DNA of 64,000 nucleotides from Geothrix sp. (GTDB taxonomy: Bacteria; Acidobacteriota; Holophagae; Holophagales; Holophagaceae): contig JAGRPP010000018.1 of NCBI GenBank assembly GCA_019449415.1, forward strand, positions 1 through 64,000, read 5' to 3'. How positions within the stretch are numbered: position 1 is the first letter of the stretch; each line of letters opens with the position of its first letter. Below are positions 7,054 to 15,313 of this stretch, piece by piece. A model generated the notes under the pieces. It saw nothing but the letters and a program-made list of their open reading frames with translations, ran no database searches and was not told the origin of the DNA. A program made the position numbers and the translations under genes.

Positions 7054-9828
7054 TCACTTGAAGGCGTGCACGACTCTCACATCGGCGATCTTCCCCGCGG
7101 AGTGACAGAGGAAGCACTGCTCCTGCCGCACGAACTTGCCCCCCGCCGTGACGCTGGCCCGGCTGCCGTAGAAGGTGCCGCCGTTGGTCTGCATGTGCGA
7201 GATGGCCAGGGAGCTGTCGTGGCAGTTGGAGCAGGCGGCCACATACGGCGAGTTCACCAGGGTGGTGCCCGCAGCCGCGGTGGTGGCGCCGGTATTGGCG
7301 TTGTAGCTGAAGCCGGTCCCGAAGGCGAAGCCGGAACCGAAGGCGGCCGCATAGGGGGACCAGTAGACGCCGGGGACCGGCTCGCTGCCCGTGACGACCA
7401 CATTCACCGGCGTGGGGACCGTGCCGGTGGCGACGGTGGTCCAGAGCAGGTCCGGAAGCTCGCCCGCGTTGGTGGAGAGGCCGAAATCGTAGGTGCCGGG
7501 AATGTGGCAGGCCTCGCAGTTGTTCAGGACGCCCGGATAGGTGGTCTTCCAGTAGGTGTCGCCCGCGGAGGCTTCCCAGGAGAATTTGGCCTGCCGCTTG
7601 CCAGCGCCGTGGATGGCGTGGACGAAGTCCTTCATGTTCACGCCCCAGCCGTTGTTCACCCGCTGGCCGTTGTGGCAGAACTCGCAGGTCTGGGGATCGT
7701 TACGCTGGCCCGCATGGAAGGCCTTGGTGGTGAACACGCCCATGGCGCCGTGGCAGTCCAGGCACTTCGCGTTTGCCACGATGGTGCGGCGGGCGGTGTT
7801 CGCGGGCCCCGTGGTCGTGCTTCCGGCATTGAGCGGGAAACCGGCGGGCAGAGCTCCGCTGATGACTTTCGAGACATTGGGAGCCGGCACGCTCAGGCCG
7901 CCCTGTCCAGTGCCGGGCGAGCCCGCGACCCGTGGGATGTAGGGGTATCCGGGCACATCGGTCTGGGTCAGGGGCTGGGTGAGCGTCAGGGCGTAGGTGT
8001 AGCCGATACCGCCCGTGACCATCCCGGCGCTGGTGGGGATGTTCACGCCGGTCATGGTCAGCGTGTAGTAGCCGCTCGCATCCGGGGTGGCGCTCAGAGT
8101 GCCTTGGGCGGAAGCCGCCAGGGCCGCCCCGCCCATGTCCAGGTTGTCGCCGCGCCAGATGTTCTTGAGGTAGGTGCTGGCAGTGGCGTTCCAGTCCGCC
8201 GGGTTGGCGATGCCATCCTGAGGCACGGAGAAGGCGATGTAGAAGCTGGGCCCTCCCACGAAGTTATCCATCATTTCAGTGACGGAGCCCGCGGCGTAGG
8301 TGTTGAAGACCACGGGCACCCCATCCTTGAGGAACCGGAAGGTGAAGACCGGCTTGGCGGCGGCGTTGAGGGTCACGCTCTTCAGATCCCAGGTCACCTT
8401 GCTGGCCCCGGGAGGCAGGTTGTTGGTGAAGGCCCCGACGAACGAGGCGTTGGTGTTGTTGTTGGTCCCGCCCGTATTCCAGATGTTGGCGGGATCCGGC
8501 GGCACCACCGGCAGGTGGTTGAGCTTGATGCCCGCGGCCCCGTGGCAGCTGGAGCAATTGACATCCGAAGTGGCCGCGCCACCGGCATGGTTGGCACCCG
8601 TCGTCCAATCCACCCGGTCATGGCATCCGCCGCAGGCGAAGCGGCTCGGGTTGTTGAACCAGTTGTCGCCCTGCGGCGTTGTTGCGCTGGCGCTATGGCA
8701 CTTCACGCAGTTGCGGTGATCCTGGGGATAGGTGACCTCATTGAACCCGATGCCGCCGTAGGCGTAGCCGGTCTTGGTCAGTTCCTCCCCCATGTGGATC
8801 CGGTGGATGAAGGAGGGGAAGTCTCCTGAAGCGTGGCCGTTGAGCTTGCCCGTCTCGCCAGACACCGTGGTGGCGGTCACCGTGGCCTCGGCCCGCCCGT
8901 ACTTGCGCTGGTCGTTGTGGCAGATCACGCAGTAGCGGGTGTCCTGGCGGCCGCTACCGTGGAACTCGAACTTGGCATGGCAGCTGAAGCAGGAGGACAC
9001 ATCGACGATCTCCCGCTGCTCATTGGTGGCCGTGACTGCGGCGCCCGTGGCGGGGATGAAGTCATAGGCCGCGTTGGCCGGATTCAGGATGGGTACCGAG
9101 ACGACGCCACTGTTGGAGGCATCCGGGGTGTTGGTGCCCGTTCCGCGGGCGGTGCCGCCGACGAACACGGTCAGGCGGTGCGTCAGGTTGGGGTTGTAGC
9201 TCACATCGCCCAGGTCGGCCTTGATGTTGGCGCCGGTGTAGGTCGCGGCATCCAGCAGGGCCTGGGTCTGGGTGATGTCCCGGCGGAAGGTGTAGCGGTA
9301 GGAACCGTCGCCGTTGTCCACCAGGGTCCCGATGTTATCCGTGCTGGGCCGGCTGGGAACCCAGGTCGCGGGGGCCGCAGCCGTCGGGTTGGCCGTCACG
9401 ACATAATTGACCCAGATGCTCGGGCTTCCGTTGGCGCCAGGCACCAGCTTGGCGAGCCCGAAGGCCATGTTGGCATAGCTGGCGAAGGCTGCCGAAGAGG
9501 CCTGGCTCTTGAATCCGAGCCCCTTGACCGGCACATTGTGGCCGTCGGTGACCGTAAAGGTCACCACCGGCGGGGAGCTGATCTGCATGCTGGTGACGGT
9601 GGCCTTGAGGGTCAGGGCGCCCCATTCGTCGGGCGTGTAGGTGGTGGCATCGATGGCGTATCCCGCGCCCGGCGCGCCGTTGGAACCGTCGGACCCGTTG
9701 GTGCCATTGGACCCGTTCGTTCCGTTGAGGCCGTTCTGTCCGGCCGATCCCCGGCAACCGGCGATCGCCAAGGTCAGGGAGGCCGCCACGGCCAGCGCCC
9801 AGAACCCCTTGCGTGTGATGAGTTTCAT
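7054..9828 (-). CDS. OmcA/MtrC family decaheme c-type cytochrome lipoprotein
   Basis: A 924-residue exported lipoprotein with ten CxxCH haem-binding motifs in two groups of five, split by a beta-rich domain, as in the OmcA/MtrC outer-surface cytochromes that pass electrons to metals or electrodes. The N-terminus has a signal peptide ending LAIAGC (lipobox), followed at once by about nine collagen-like Gly-X-Asn/Ser triplets. The start is the ATG at 9828, preceded by GGAGG with a 4-nt gap; an upstream in-frame ATG lacks a ribosome site. Neighbours include no porin or periplasmic cytochrome, so the partner conduit must lie elsewhere. Role in extracellular electron transfer is inference from the family. 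Confidence 0.95.
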   Translation of the reverse strand: MKLITRKGFWALAVAASLTLAIAGCRGSAGQNGLNGTNGSNGTNGSDGSNGAPGAGYAIDATTYTPDEWGALTLKATVTSMQISSPPVVTFTVTDGHNVPVKGLGFKSQASSAAFASYANMAFGLAKLVPGANGSPSIWVNYVVTANPTAAAPATWVPSRPSTDNIGTLVDNGDGSYRYTFRRDITQTQALLDAATYTGANIKADLGDVSYNPNLTHRLTVFVGGTARGTGTNTPDASNSGVVSVPILNPANAAYDFIPATGAAVTATNEQREIVDVSSCFSCHAKFEFHGSGRQDTRYCVICHNDQRKYGRAEATVTATTVSGETGKLNGHASGDFPSFIHRIHMGEELTKTGYAYGGIGFNEVTYPQDHRNCVKCHSASATTPQGDNWFNNPSRFACGGCHDRVDWTTGANHAGGAATSDVNCSSCHGAAGIKLNHLPVVPPDPANIWNTGGTNNNTNASFVGAFTNNLPPGASKVTWDLKSVTLNAAAKPVFTFRFLKDGVPVVFNTYAAGSVTEMMDNFVGGPSFYIAFSVPQDGIANPADWNATASTYLKNIWRGDNLDMGGAALAASAQGTLSATPDASGYYTLTMTGVNIPTSAGMVTGGIGYTYALTLTQPLTQTDVPGYPYIPRVAGSPGTGQGGLSVPAPNVSKVISGALPAGFPLNAGSTTTGPANTARRTIVANAKCLDCHGAMGVFTTKAFHAGQRNDPQTCEFCHNGQRVNNGWGVNMKDFVHAIHGAGKRQAKFSWEASAGDTYWKTTYPGVLNNCEACHIPGTYDFGLSTNAGELPDLLWTTVATGTVPTPVNVVVTGSEPVPGVYWSPYAAAFGSGFAFGTGFSYNANTGATTAAAGTTLVNSPYVAACSNCHDSSLAISHMQTNGGTFYGSRASVTAGGKFVRQEQCFLCHSAGKIADVRVVHAFK

Positions 9829-9919
9829 ACGACCTCCTTCGAACATGGCTGATGTCGCTGGATGGCTTGACGGGAACTCTCGAGGGTCGAGGCAACGACC
9901 TGGATCGGTTGGGTCGGCG

Positions 9920-9983
9920 CATTGTATATATTATTAATACAAATCATATCAATACTTAAATCAACCATACAACATGATAAAAC
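9920..9983 (-). promoter_or_regulatory. AT-rich control region upstream of the decaheme cytochrome
   Basis: This 64-bp island is markedly AT-rich compared with its surroundings and lies 90-155 bp upstream of the cytochrome start. It contains the palindrome TTGTAT-N9-ATACAA (9922-9942) and several TTGAT/ATCAA half-sites, but no spaced -35/-10 pair I can choose with confidence. It probably holds the promoter and regulator sites. The rest of 9829-10108 shows no gene. Confidence 0.5.
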
Positions 9984-10057
9984 CTCTCTGGTCCGAGGCC
10001 TGGACTGGCTTCAGGTGGCATTGAAACTAAATTTAGGCTTTATGGAACCGGGCGGAA

Positions 10058-10104
10058 GCCCCCCCCTGTGAAATAACGACACGACCCTCATGAGGGGGGG
10101 GGGC
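10058..10104 (-). terminator. Nested GC hairpin with homopolymer arms after recG
   Basis: GCCCCCCCC at 10058-10066 is complementary to GGGGGGGGC at 10096-10104, and the perfect palindrome CCCTCATGAGGG (10085-10096) sits beside the second arm. The element starts just downstream of the recG stop on the minus strand. It probably limits read-through into the cytochrome gene. The ten-G run (10094-10103) is also a slippage-prone tract. Confidence 0.45.
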
Positions 10105-10108
10105 GCCT

Positions 10109-12196
10109 TCAGCTGATCTCCGCCAGCCTCAGCCGCACCTGTTCCCGCTTCAGCCAGGCCGCCTGCGCTTCGCTGAGCCCCTGGGCCAGGGTTCGGTCGG
10201 CGGCCTCCCGGCAGCGGGCCAGGAGGCGGCGGTCCCGCACCAGATCGGCCACCTGGAACTGGGGAAGCCCCGCCTGGCGCACGCCGAAGAACTCCCCGGG
10301 TCCCCGCAGCTCCAGGTCGCGCTGGGCGATGCGGAAGCCATCCTGGGTCTCCACCAGCGTCTGCAGCCGTTCGGTTTCGGAACCGCTGATCATGAGGAAG
10401 TGGCTGCGGTGGGCGCCGCGCCCTACGCGGCCCCGCAGCTGGTGGAGCTGGCTCAGGCCGAAGCGCTCGGCGTGGTCCACCACCATCACCGTGGCGTTGG
10501 GCACATCCACCCCCACCTCGATGACCGTGGTGGCCAGGAGGATCTTCGCCCCGCCCGCCACGAAACGCCCCATGCGGGCCGCCATCTCATCGGCCTTCAG
10601 CCGGCCGTGGACCACCTCGATCCCCTCGTCCGGGAAGATGCTCCGCAGCAGGGCCTCCATGGCCTGGATGTCGCGCAGCTGCACCTTGCCTTCATCGGAG
10701 GGGTCGATGCTCGGGCTCACCACGAAGGCCTGGCGTCCCTCGGCCAGTTCCCGCCGGACCTGCTCCCAGGCCCGCTCGGCGGCGTCCGGTTTGTGCAGCT
10801 TGGTGGTGATGGGCTGCCGACCCGGCGGCAGCTCGTCCAGCACACTCTGGTCCAGGTCGCCGAAGACGGCCAGGGCGAGCGAGCGCGGGATGGGCGTGGC
10901 GCTCATCACCAGCCAGTGGGGGTCGCCCCCCTTCTCCTTCAGGGCCTCCCGCTGCTTCACCCCGAAGCGATGCTGCTCGTCCACCACCACCAGCTGCAGT
11001 CGGTGGAAGGCGACGGCCTCCTGGAACAGCGCGTGGGTGCCGATCACATAGCGGGCCTCCCCGCTGGCGATGCGGGCGAGCGCAGCCCGTTTTTCACCCG
11101 CCTTCATGCCGCCGAGCAGCAGCTGGAGGGAATCGGCCCGATCGCCCAGGTAGCGCCGGAAACTGGCCGCGTGCTGGCGGGCCAGCACTTCCGTCGGCAC
11201 CAGCAGGGCCCCCTGTCCCCCGGTCTCCGCGACCATCGCCATCGACAGCAGCGCCACCAGTGTCTTGCCGCTGCCCACATCCCCCTGGAGCAGGCGGTTC
11301 ATGACGCGGCCCGAGGTGAGGTCGGCCACGATGTCCTTGAAGGCCCGCCGCTGGGCCCCGGTCAGGCGGAAGGGGAGGAACGACCTGAGGCGCTCGCGCA
11401 GCTCGGGCGAGGTGGGCACCACCAGGCCCTGGCGCTTGAGGCGGCCGGCCCGGCGCAGGGCCACGCCCAGCGAGAAGGCGAAGAGCTCCTCGGCGGCCAG
11501 CCGCTGGTGGGCCGGCGAGTCGCCGGATTCCAGCAAGGCGGGATCGCTGTCGTCGGGCGGATCATGCAACAGGCGGAAGGCGGCCAGGGGCTCGGGAAGG
11601 TCCTTGGACAGCTCCAGCGGCAGCCATTCTTCCGGCGGATGGGCCCGCCCCAGAGCCTCCTGGGCCAGCTTCTGCCGAACCCGCCCCGTGAGCGGCCCCA
11701 GCTTCCGGTACAGGGGGAGGTAGCGCCGGACCCAGCCGATGTCCTCCTCCCGACCCATCTGCTCGAACTGCGGTCCGCGCATCTCCAGGCCGTGGCGCCC
11801 CACGAAGAGCGAGCCGAAGGCCAGCACGCGGTCTCCCACCTTGAGCGCACGGGCCAGGTAGGGCTGGTTGAACCAGATCAGGCGCAGGGTGCCCGTCCCA
11901 TCGTCGAGCAGCGCCTCGGTGAGGGCCATGCGCTGCACCCGCGTGGTGCTCTGCCGCAGGTCGCGCACGGTGCCAAGCACCGTCACCAGGCCGGGATCCG
12001 CCGCTTCGAAGCCCCGCATCTCGAGGCTGCCCAGGGGCCGCAGGCTACCGCGGTCCACATAGCGGTAGGGCAGGCTCCACAGCAGGTCGCGGAGGCTGTC
12101 GATGCCGGCCTCCTGCAGCGCCGCCGCCCGCGCCGGTCCCAGGCCCCGGAGGACCGTGACCTTGGACGACAGTGGGAGGGGAGCAAGCGACATCAC
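10109..12196 (-). CDS. recG: ATP-dependent DNA helicase RecG
   Basis: A 695-residue superfamily 2 helicase that remodels stalled replication forks and branched recombination intermediates. It has an N-terminal wedge/OB-fold region (about 1-270), Walker A GDVGSGKT (motif I), a DEQHRFG box (motif II), MSATPIPRSLA (motif III) and the C-terminal QLRGRVGRG motif VI, followed by the RecG C-terminal segment. Length is normal. Adjacent GTG (12196) and ATG (12193) codons are both possible starts, and neither has a clear ribosome site. The upstream gene ends 7 bp away, so the two are probably cotranscribed. Confidence 0.96.
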   Translation of the reverse strand: MMSLAPLPLSSKVTVLRGLGPARAAALQEAGIDSLRDLLWSLPYRYVDRGSLRPLGSLEMRGFEAADPGLVTVLGTVRDLRQSTTRVQRMALTEALLDDGTGTLRLIWFNQPYLARALKVGDRVLAFGSLFVGRHGLEMRGPQFEQMGREEDIGWVRRYLPLYRKLGPLTGRVRQKLAQEALGRAHPPEEWLPLELSKDLPEPLAAFRLLHDPPDDSDPALLESGDSPAHQRLAAEELFAFSLGVALRRAGRLKRQGLVVPTSPELRERLRSFLPFRLTGAQRRAFKDIVADLTSGRVMNRLLQGDVGSGKTLVALLSMAMVAETGGQGALLVPTEVLARQHAASFRRYLGDRADSLQLLLGGMKAGEKRAALARIASGEARYVIGTHALFQEAVAFHRLQLVVVDEQHRFGVKQREALKEKGGDPHWLVMSATPIPRSLALAVFGDLDQSVLDELPPGRQPITTKLHKPDAAERAWEQVRRELAEGRQAFVVSPSIDPSDEGKVQLRDIQAMEALLRSIFPDEGIEVVHGRLKADEMAARMGRFVAGGAKILLATTVIEVGVDVPNATVMVVDHAERFGLSQLHQLRGRVGRGAHRSHFLMISGSETERLQTLVETQDGFRIAQRDLELRGPGEFFGVRQAGLPQFQVADLVRDRRLLARCREAADRTLAQGLSEAQAAWLKREQVRLRLAEIS

Positions 12197-12203
12197 GGAA
12201 GGT

Positions 12204-12914
12204 TCAGCCTAGCCGTACCCCCATCGCATCCACCATCTTCGCGACGACGAGATCGCCGTACCAGGCGCCGTGGCGCGGGTCCTCCAGCTTCCGGAGTTCT
12301 GCCAGGAGGCTGGGCAGGTCCCGCACGCCCTGGGCCACCAGACCCTGGAGCTGCCGCCGGGTGCGCCCAGGACCCACCGCCGGGTGATCTTCCGCGAGGC
12401 GCGCCAGCGCCGGGGCCAGGTGGGGAAGGCTGGGAATCCGGCAGCCGCCCAGGGCCCCCCATCCTCCTTCGAGGAAGCGGATCCAGAGGTCCCGGGCGGC
12501 CTCGATGACTTCCCCGTCCATGAGGATCCGCTGGGCGAACAGGGGCGGCAGGGCCGTGGGCGGCAGCTGGCCCACGCTGCGGTCCAGCAGTACCAGGTCC
12601 GGGAGGGTGTCGCCGGGCAGTTCCGCCAGCACCCAGAGCAGGCAGGCCTGCTCCCAGGGATCGGGACCGAACCAGAGCACGGGCTCCGGGGCGCGGGCCG
12701 GATTCTGGGGGGCGCCGAGTCCCCGCGTCTCCGGCCCGGTGACGCCCCACCAGGCCGCGCGGAGGACCGGAAGATGCGCGGGATCCGAGGTCCAGGGGCC
12801 CACGGCGGGGGAGTCCCGCCACACCTGGAGGGCTCCGGGCAGGCCGGAGCGCCGGTGCACGGCCGCGGAGACATCCCCGCAATGGAGATGGATCAGACCT
12901 TCGTGGGAAGCCAC
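12204..12914 (-). CDS. DUF1835-like protein
   Basis: A 236-residue protein whose N-terminal half resembles DUF1835 domains: an opening LIHLHCGD strand-turn, a VWRDSPAVGPW segment and LWFGPDPWEQACLLWVLAEL (about 79-98). The C-terminal half is helical, rich in Leu and Arg, and unassigned. DUF1835 proteins have no firmly established biochemical function. The only in-frame start I find is GTG at 12914, with a weak ribosome site. The stop lies 7 bp before recG. Role unknown. Confidence 0.68.
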   Translation of the reverse strand: MASHEGLIHLHCGDVSAAVHRRSGLPGALQVWRDSPAVGPWTSDPAHLPVLRAAWWGVTGPETRGLGAPQNPARAPEPVLWFGPDPWEQACLLWVLAELPGDTLPDLVLLDRSVGQLPPTALPPLFAQRILMDGEVIEAARDLWIRFLEGGWGALGGCRIPSLPHLAPALARLAEDHPAVGPGRTRRQLQGLVAQGVRDLPSLLAELRKLEDPRHGAWYGDLVVAKMVDAMGVRLG

Positions 12915-13017
12915 GCGTCCGCCGCCGTCAGATCCACCATGGGTTGCTCCGGGATGAAACCCAGCATACGACCCGGGCGCACTGGATCAATTCTACATTT
13001 TTATCTTCTTTTTCATA

Positions 13018-14232
13018 CTATCGGGCGGTGCCCAGGGCCATCCCGGCCATGGCTTTGGCCAGGGCCTGTTCCAGATCGGCCCAGAGGTCCTCGGGACCTT
13101 CCAGCCCCACGGACAGCCGCATGAGCGACTGGGAGACGCCGCTGTGTTCCCGGGCCTCCGCGTCCACCACGCGGTGGGTGAGCGCCGCCGGGTGCTGGAT
13201 CAGCGTGTCGACACTCCCCAGGGAAACGGCGGGCGTCATGAGCTTCACCTCGGCCATCACGATGGCGGCGGCCTCGAAGCCGCCCTTCAGCTCGAAGGCC
13301 ATGAGGGAGCCGGGCCCCTTCATCTGGCGGCCCAGGAGGCCCTTGGGGTCCTGCCCCTGAAGGCCCGGGAAGTGCACGGCGGAGACGGCAGGGTGCTTGG
13401 CCAGCCGCTCGGCGATGACCTTGGCGCCCTCCTGCTGGGCACGCACCCGCAGGGGCAGCGTGGGGAGGCTGCGATGCAGCAGGTAGGCGGCCAGCGGGTG
13501 TAGCACATTGCCCGTGATGACGCGCACCTTGCGCAGCTCCGTGGCCCAGTCGCTGTTGGTGGCCACGAGGCCCGCCAGCACATCGCCATGGCCGCCCAGG
13601 AACTTGGTGGCGCTGTGGAGAACCAGCGTCGCGCCGTGCTTGATGGGGTTCTGCAGGATGGGGGTGGCGAAGGTGTTGTCCACCAGCACGGGCACCTTGC
13701 CCGCCTGTCGGACCACATCCTCCAGATCCACCATGGCCAGGGTGGGGTTGGCGGGGGTTTCCACGATCACCATGGCGGTGTCGGGGCGGATGGCGGCGGC
13801 GATGCCGTCGGCCTCGGCCCAGCTCACTTCCAGACCCAGCATGCCCGAGGCCAGCAGGTGATCCGTGCCGCCGTAGAGGGGCCGCACGGCCACGATATGG
13901 CCGCCCCGCTGCTTGGCGGCCATGAGGCAGGCCGTCACCGCCGCCATGCCGGAACCGAAGGCCACGCACTCCGCCGCGCCTTCGAGCTGGGCCAGGCCCT
14001 GCTCATAGCGGGCGACGGTGGGGTTGTAGAGGCGGGAATAAACGGGGCTGCCGATGGGCAGGCCCCCCATGGCCATGGCCTCCAGGCTGCGACCGCCCTC
14101 ATCGAGATTCTGCACCGGGTAGGTGCTGCTGAGGTCGATGGGCATGGCGTGGATGCCCTGCTCATGCAGCACTTCGCGGCCGGCATGGACGGCCTGAGTT
14201 TCCAGCGAGGTCGAGGCGATGGGCTTGGACAT
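13018..14232 (-). CDS. PLP-dependent trans-sulfuration enzyme (Cys/Met metabolism family; methionine gamma-lyase-like)
   Basis: A 404-residue fold-type I PLP enzyme of the Cys/Met metabolism family. It has the Tyr-Ser-Arg-x-Tyr-Asn-Pro segment near residue 65, a phosphate-binding GSGMAA motif and the PLP lysine in SATKFLGGHGD. The family covers cystathionine synthases and lyases, homocysteine-forming enzymes and methionine gamma-lyase. Here LYGGT carries Gly where classical methionine gamma-lyases have an active-site Cys, so a lyase on cystathionine or cysteine is equally possible. The start at 14232 has CAGGAG 8 nt upstream; a longer reading frame lacks this. It is divergent from an Lrp-type regulator, its probable controller. 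Confidence 0.87.
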   Translation of the reverse strand: MSKPIASTSLETQAVHAGREVLHEQGIHAMPIDLSSTYPVQNLDEGGRSLEAMAMGGLPIGSPVYSRLYNPTVARYEQGLAQLEGAAECVAFGSGMAAVTACLMAAKQRGGHIVAVRPLYGGTDHLLASGMLGLEVSWAEADGIAAAIRPDTAMVIVETPANPTLAMVDLEDVVRQAGKVPVLVDNTFATPILQNPIKHGATLVLHSATKFLGGHGDVLAGLVATNSDWATELRKVRVITGNVLHPLAAYLLHRSLPTLPLRVRAQQEGAKVIAERLAKHPAVSAVHFPGLQGQDPKGLLGRQMKGPGSLMAFELKGGFEAAAIVMAEVKLMTPAVSLGSVDTLIQHPAALTHRVVDAEAREHSGVSQSLMRLSVGLEGPEDLWADLEQALAKAMAGMALGTAR

Positions 14233-14259
14233 GGGGATGCTCCTGTCCCCAATGTAAGT

Positions 14260-14314
14260 TTCATGAATTCGGCAATCTCTCGAATTTATTTCGTAGAATA
14301 ATGTCATTCATGAA
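14260..14314. promoter_or_regulatory. Divergent control region with paired TTCATGAA palindromes
   Basis: The self-complementary octamer TTCATGAA occurs at 14260-14267 and 14307-14314, 47 bp apart centre to centre, in the AT-rich gap between the PLP-enzyme gene and the Lrp-type gene. The second copy overlaps the regulator's start codons. TAGAAT at 14294-14299 is a possible -10 element for the regulator. Spaced palindromes suit an Lrp-type octamer that wraps DNA and represses itself. Binding is inference. Confidence 0.55.
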
Positions 14315-14774
14315 CCTAGACCGAATCGACTGCGACATTCTTCATCTTCTACAGAAGGATGCTCGGCTATCCAACAAGGAACTGGCTGCCGCCGTGGGTC
14401 TGGCGCCCTCCTCCTGCCTGGCCCGCGTGCAGCATCTGCGCTCCGAGGGCGTCCTCCGGGGCGCCCACGCCGAGGTGGATCCCGAAGCCCTCGGCGTCGG
14501 CCTCCAGGCCCTCATTGCCGTGCAGCTGCGCCAGCACAGCCGGACCCAGGTGAAGGCCTTCTGGAAGCATGTCCTGGGGCTTCCCGAGGTGCTGGCGGTC
14601 TTCCATGTGGCCGGCACGCACGACTTCCAGGTGCATGTGGCTGTACGGGACGCCCATCACCTACGGGACCTGGCGCTGGATGCCTTCACCACGCGGCCCG
14701 AGGTGGCCCACATCCAGACCAGCCTCATCTTCGAGTGGGCCAAGGGTCAGGTGATGCCGAACTACCGGGCCTGA
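14301..14774 (+). CDS. Lrp/AsnC family transcriptional regulator
   Basis: A 157-residue DNA-binding protein. It has an N-terminal winged helix-turn-helix beginning LDRIDCDILHLLQKDARLSN and including NKELAAAVGLAPSSCLARV, followed by a C-terminal RAM (ACT-like) ligand-binding domain with the conserved VFHVAGTHDFQVHV strand. Such proteins sense amino acids and usually control a divergent amino-acid enzyme, here the trans-sulfuration enzyme. ATG codons at 14301 and 14310 are both possible; the second begins MNLDRID, the usual family start. Neither has a good ribosome site, and the mRNA may be nearly leaderless. Its 3' end overlaps the convergent HxlR gene by 13 bp. Confidence 0.92.
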   Translation: MSFMNLDRIDCDILHLLQKDARLSNKELAAAVGLAPSSCLARVQHLRSEGVLRGAHAEVDPEALGVGLQALIAVQLRQHSRTQVKAFWKHVLGLPEVLAVFHVAGTHDFQVHVAVRDAHHLRDLALDAFTTRPEVAHIQTSLIFEWAKGQVMPNYRA

Positions 14775-15097
14775 GCGTCCGGATCGGCGATCTCGGTCCC
14801 CCATTGGGTGACGGCCTCCACGACCTGGCGGAAGCCCTCCCCCTTGCAGGTGAGCTCGTACTCCACCCTTACCGGAGTGGTGGGAAGGACGCGGCGAACC
14901 AGCAGACCCTGACACTCCAGTTCCTTCAACCGGGCCGAGAGCACCTTCTCGCCGATGCCCTGCACCCGGGTGACCAGTTCGTTGAAGCGCAGCGGCCCCT
15001 CCTGGAGGATCCAAAGGATCTGACCCGTCCAGGGCTTGGCCAGCACATCGATGGCCATGCGGAAACAGCGGCAGCGATCGGTCTCGGGGAGGTCCAT
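14762..15097 (-). CDS. HxlR family transcriptional regulator
   Basis: A 111-residue winged-helix regulator with the HxlR layout: an N-terminal CRCFRMAIDVLAKPWTGQIL helix, RFNELVTRVQGIGEKVLSARLKELE as the DNA-reading unit and the wing ending VEYELTCKGEGF. Two closely spaced Cys residues (Cys9 and Cys11) near the N-terminus could sense thiol-reactive or oxidative signals, as in some relatives. It is divergent from the DUF3187 gene, whose promoter carries a large palindrome that is the obvious candidate operator. Its 3' end overlaps the convergent Lrp gene by 13 bp. Confidence 0.92.
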   Translation of the reverse strand: MDLPETDRCRCFRMAIDVLAKPWTGQILWILQEGPLRFNELVTRVQGIGEKVLSARLKELECQGLLVRRVLPTTPVRVEYELTCKGEGFRQVVEAVTQWGTEIADPDAQAR

Positions 15098-15151
15098 GGA
15101 CAGTCCACGACCCAGGGTGGGTCCCCTAAAAGCTATCCCAAAGAAAGTCGC

Positions 15152-15219
15152 TTGACAAGGGGAAGTCTATCGCCCATTATTGCTTTCATAGGGAAATAGG
15201 CTTCCCAAAAGAAAGCAAT
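15152..15219 (+). promoter_or_regulatory. Near-consensus promoter overlapped by a nested palindromic operator
   Basis: TTGACA at 15152-15157, a 17-bp spacer and CATTAT at 15175-15180 form a near-consensus sigma-70 promoter pointing at the DUF3187 gene. Overlapping the -10 and start point, ATTGCTTTC (15179-15187) pairs with GAAAGCAAT (15211-15219), with an inner GGGAA (15191-15195)/TTCCC (15202-15206) pair on nearly the same centre. This is a classical repressor position. The adjacent HxlR protein is the likely ligand. The resulting leader to 15314 is about 125 nt. Confidence 0.72.
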
Positions 15220-15313
15220 TGCCGGGCGCCTCCGGCTTCCAAGTTCAGTCACTGCCCGGACTCCGGTCCGGCAGGGGTGGGTTCGCCCGCTCGTCATCCC
15301 CAAGGAGTTCCCC

